From Butyricimonas virosa (GTDB taxonomy: Bacteria > Bacteroidota > Bacteroidia > Bacteroidales > Marinifilaceae): a stretch of DNA of 64,000 nt. The DNA is taken from assembly GCF_025148635.1 (NCBI RefSeq), contig NZ_CP102269.1:496001-560000 (forward strand), read 5' to 3'. Positions 63,338 to 64,000 of this stretch are shown in pieces. A program made the translations under genes and the position numbers. Below the pieces are notes generated by a model that saw only the letters and a list, made by a program, of their open reading frames with translations, made no database searches and was not told the DNA's origin. Position 1 is the stretch's first letter; the number at the start of each line of letters is the position of its first letter.

Positions 63338-63817
63338 CTACACGAAAAATAACCCGACAATTACCATCCAAATATCTCCCAGTTGCTCACGTACAAAGGC
63401 ATAAGCCCTCTTTTTTTGTGTTTTCACCGTGTTTTCAGAAATCCCCAACTTCTCTGCCATATCCCTCACTTTTTCTCCTTTCATACTCCGCAACAAAATA
63501 TCCCGTTGTTGCTCGGGTAAACGGGTAATCACGGTGTAAAAGCGGGTAATCGCTTCTTCCTCCAAAGCCATCTCCACAGCATCACATTCATCACAGACAA
63601 CTTGCCCCATCCACACTTCATGGGCCTTTTTACTTCTTTTCTGATCAGAAAGCCATAATTTCACGAAACATCCCTGCACCACATCTTCCACCATCTGGTT
63701 ATTTCCTACAATTTTTGCAGCATAGCAACATAGTGGAGCATAAAAATAATCATATAGCTCTACCCAAGCCTTATCCTCTTTACGATTAACCCCATCTAGA
63801 AATTGCCTGTATTCCAT
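63338..63817 (-). CDS. ECF sigma factor with shortened region 2 (locus 2)
   Basis: The 159-residue protein has the start of region 2 (WVELYDYFYAPLCCYAAKIV, then VEDVVQGCFVKLW) and an intact region 4 (MAEKLGISENTVKTQKKRAY). Between LW and QKRSKKAHE about 27 residues are missing compared with the locus 1 sigma factor, in frame; these hold most of regions 2.3-2.4, which melt and read the -10 DNA. It may be non-functional, or act as a modified regulator. The start ATG 63817 fits the promoter at 63838-63867, which excludes a longer frame from 63922. Confidence 0.8.
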   Translation of the reverse strand: MEYRQFLDGVNRKEDKAWVELYDYFYAPLCCYAAKIVGNNQMVEDVVQGCFVKLWLSDQKRSKKAHEVWMGQVVCDECDAVEMALEEEAITRFYTVITRLPEQQRDILLRSMKGEKVRDMAEKLGISENTVKTQKKRAYAFVREQLGDIWMVIVGLFFV

Positions 63818-63837
63818 TGCGACTCTCTTAAATCTCA

Positions 63838-63867
63838 CAAATATATCGATTCCAGTATTATCTGCAA
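63838..63867 (-). promoter_or_regulatory. Promoter of the locus 2 sigma gene
   Basis: On the minus strand TTG (63865-63867) and TATATTTG (63838-63845), 19 bp apart, match the Bacteroides housekeeping pattern. It lies inside the longer frame reaching 63922, so translation must start downstream of it, at 63817. Confidence 0.65.
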
Positions 63868-64000
63868 AAATATAGTTGCAAAAACAAGGTTCATCAAACA
63901 TTTCATACATAAAATCAAGCATTTACGCAAACTTCATTTAGTTTCCATCTCCAATGAATTGAGTCTATATCTCACACCATTCATAAACAGTTTTATCCTG

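Noticed and set aside
63259..63360. Longer start for the locus 2 FecR protein
   Set aside because: The hydrophobic leader would place the sigma-binding part outside the cytoplasm; FecR proteins start with a cytoplasmic region.
36264..63817. Polysaccharide utilisation loci in the strict sense
   Set aside because: SusC and SusD are present but there is no carbohydrate-active enzyme in either operon; GH109-like and NamZ-like genes lie elsewhere and are not linked.
63818..63922. Longer start for the locus 2 sigma factor
   Set aside because: The extra 35 residues contain the gene's own promoter and do not look like a sigma N terminus.

Overview
The window looks like a chromosomal segment of a gut-type Bacteroidota (Bacteroidales). 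Evidence: two SusC/SusD outer-membrane transport loci with ECF sigma and FecR regulators, a fused SecDF, the Bacteroidota-sized PurM, several DUF families typical of the phylum, and promoters of the Bacteroides type (TTG, about 18-21 bp, TAnnTTTG). Genes mostly lack Shine-Dalgarno sequences and start just after AT-rich leaders. The mix of [FeFe] hydrogenase types, FecR/ECF/PKD-like loci and a branched-chain-type 2-oxoacid ferredoxin oxidoreductase would fit Odoribacteraceae (Butyricimonas/Odoribacter). That family assignment is an inference from gene content; no database search was possible.

Layout. 1-5.1 kb: the 3' part of a CreD-like membrane protein, a small membrane protein, a retropepsin-like aspartic protease and secDF. 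5.3-10.2 kb: a hydrogen operon with two small [2Fe-2S] proteins, a PAS-linked sensory-type [FeFe] hydrogenase homologue, a SpoIIE-type phosphatase and a catalytic-type [FeFe] hydrogenase. 10.2-11.6 kb: a GH109-like lipoprotein on the minus strand. 11.9-18.4 kb: tolC, macA, two macB-type genes, then a LytS-type kinase and a LytTR regulator, with a 21-bp-phased direct repeat in front of tolC that looks like a LytTR operator. 18.5-19.7 kb: purM. 19.9-31.5 kb: a long minus-strand envelope gene cluster (LolC/E-like permease, TonB-like, ComF, Ig-like lipoprotein, DUF3108, DUF4837, NamZ-like muramidase, AsmA-like, GNAT, DUF3795). 32.0-36.2 kb: an aminotransferase and a four-subunit 2-oxoacid:ferredoxin oxidoreductase. 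36.3-47.6 kb: nutrient-uptake locus 1 (sigma, FecR, SusC, SusD, DUF4843, PKD-like, double thioredoxin). 48.0-52.0 kb: galactose genes (symporter, galK, divergent galM). 52.3-54.5 kb: a three-gene overlapping module (GNAT-like, DUF3440 PAPS-reductase-like, ParB-like). 54.7-63.8 kb: uptake locus 2, paralogous to locus 1 but without the thioredoxin.

How the parts fit together. The ferredoxin oxidoreductase and the hydrogenase would produce and consume reduced ferredoxin in fermentation, with the sensory homologue and phosphatase perhaps reporting on H2. The two sigma/FecR/SusCD loci should each respond to their own imported ligand through the STN domain of SusC. Neither locus carries a glycoside hydrolase, so the ligands are probably not ordinary polysaccharides.

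The features least explained by standard annotation are: 7-bp-period tandem repeats in at least eight intergenic leaders, often in inverted pairs; a 36-bp perfect palindrome with 11-bp-phased half-sites; plus-strand terminator hairpins between fecR and susC in both loci, suggesting antisense RNAs; and an ECF sigma factor that has lost about 27 residues of region 2.
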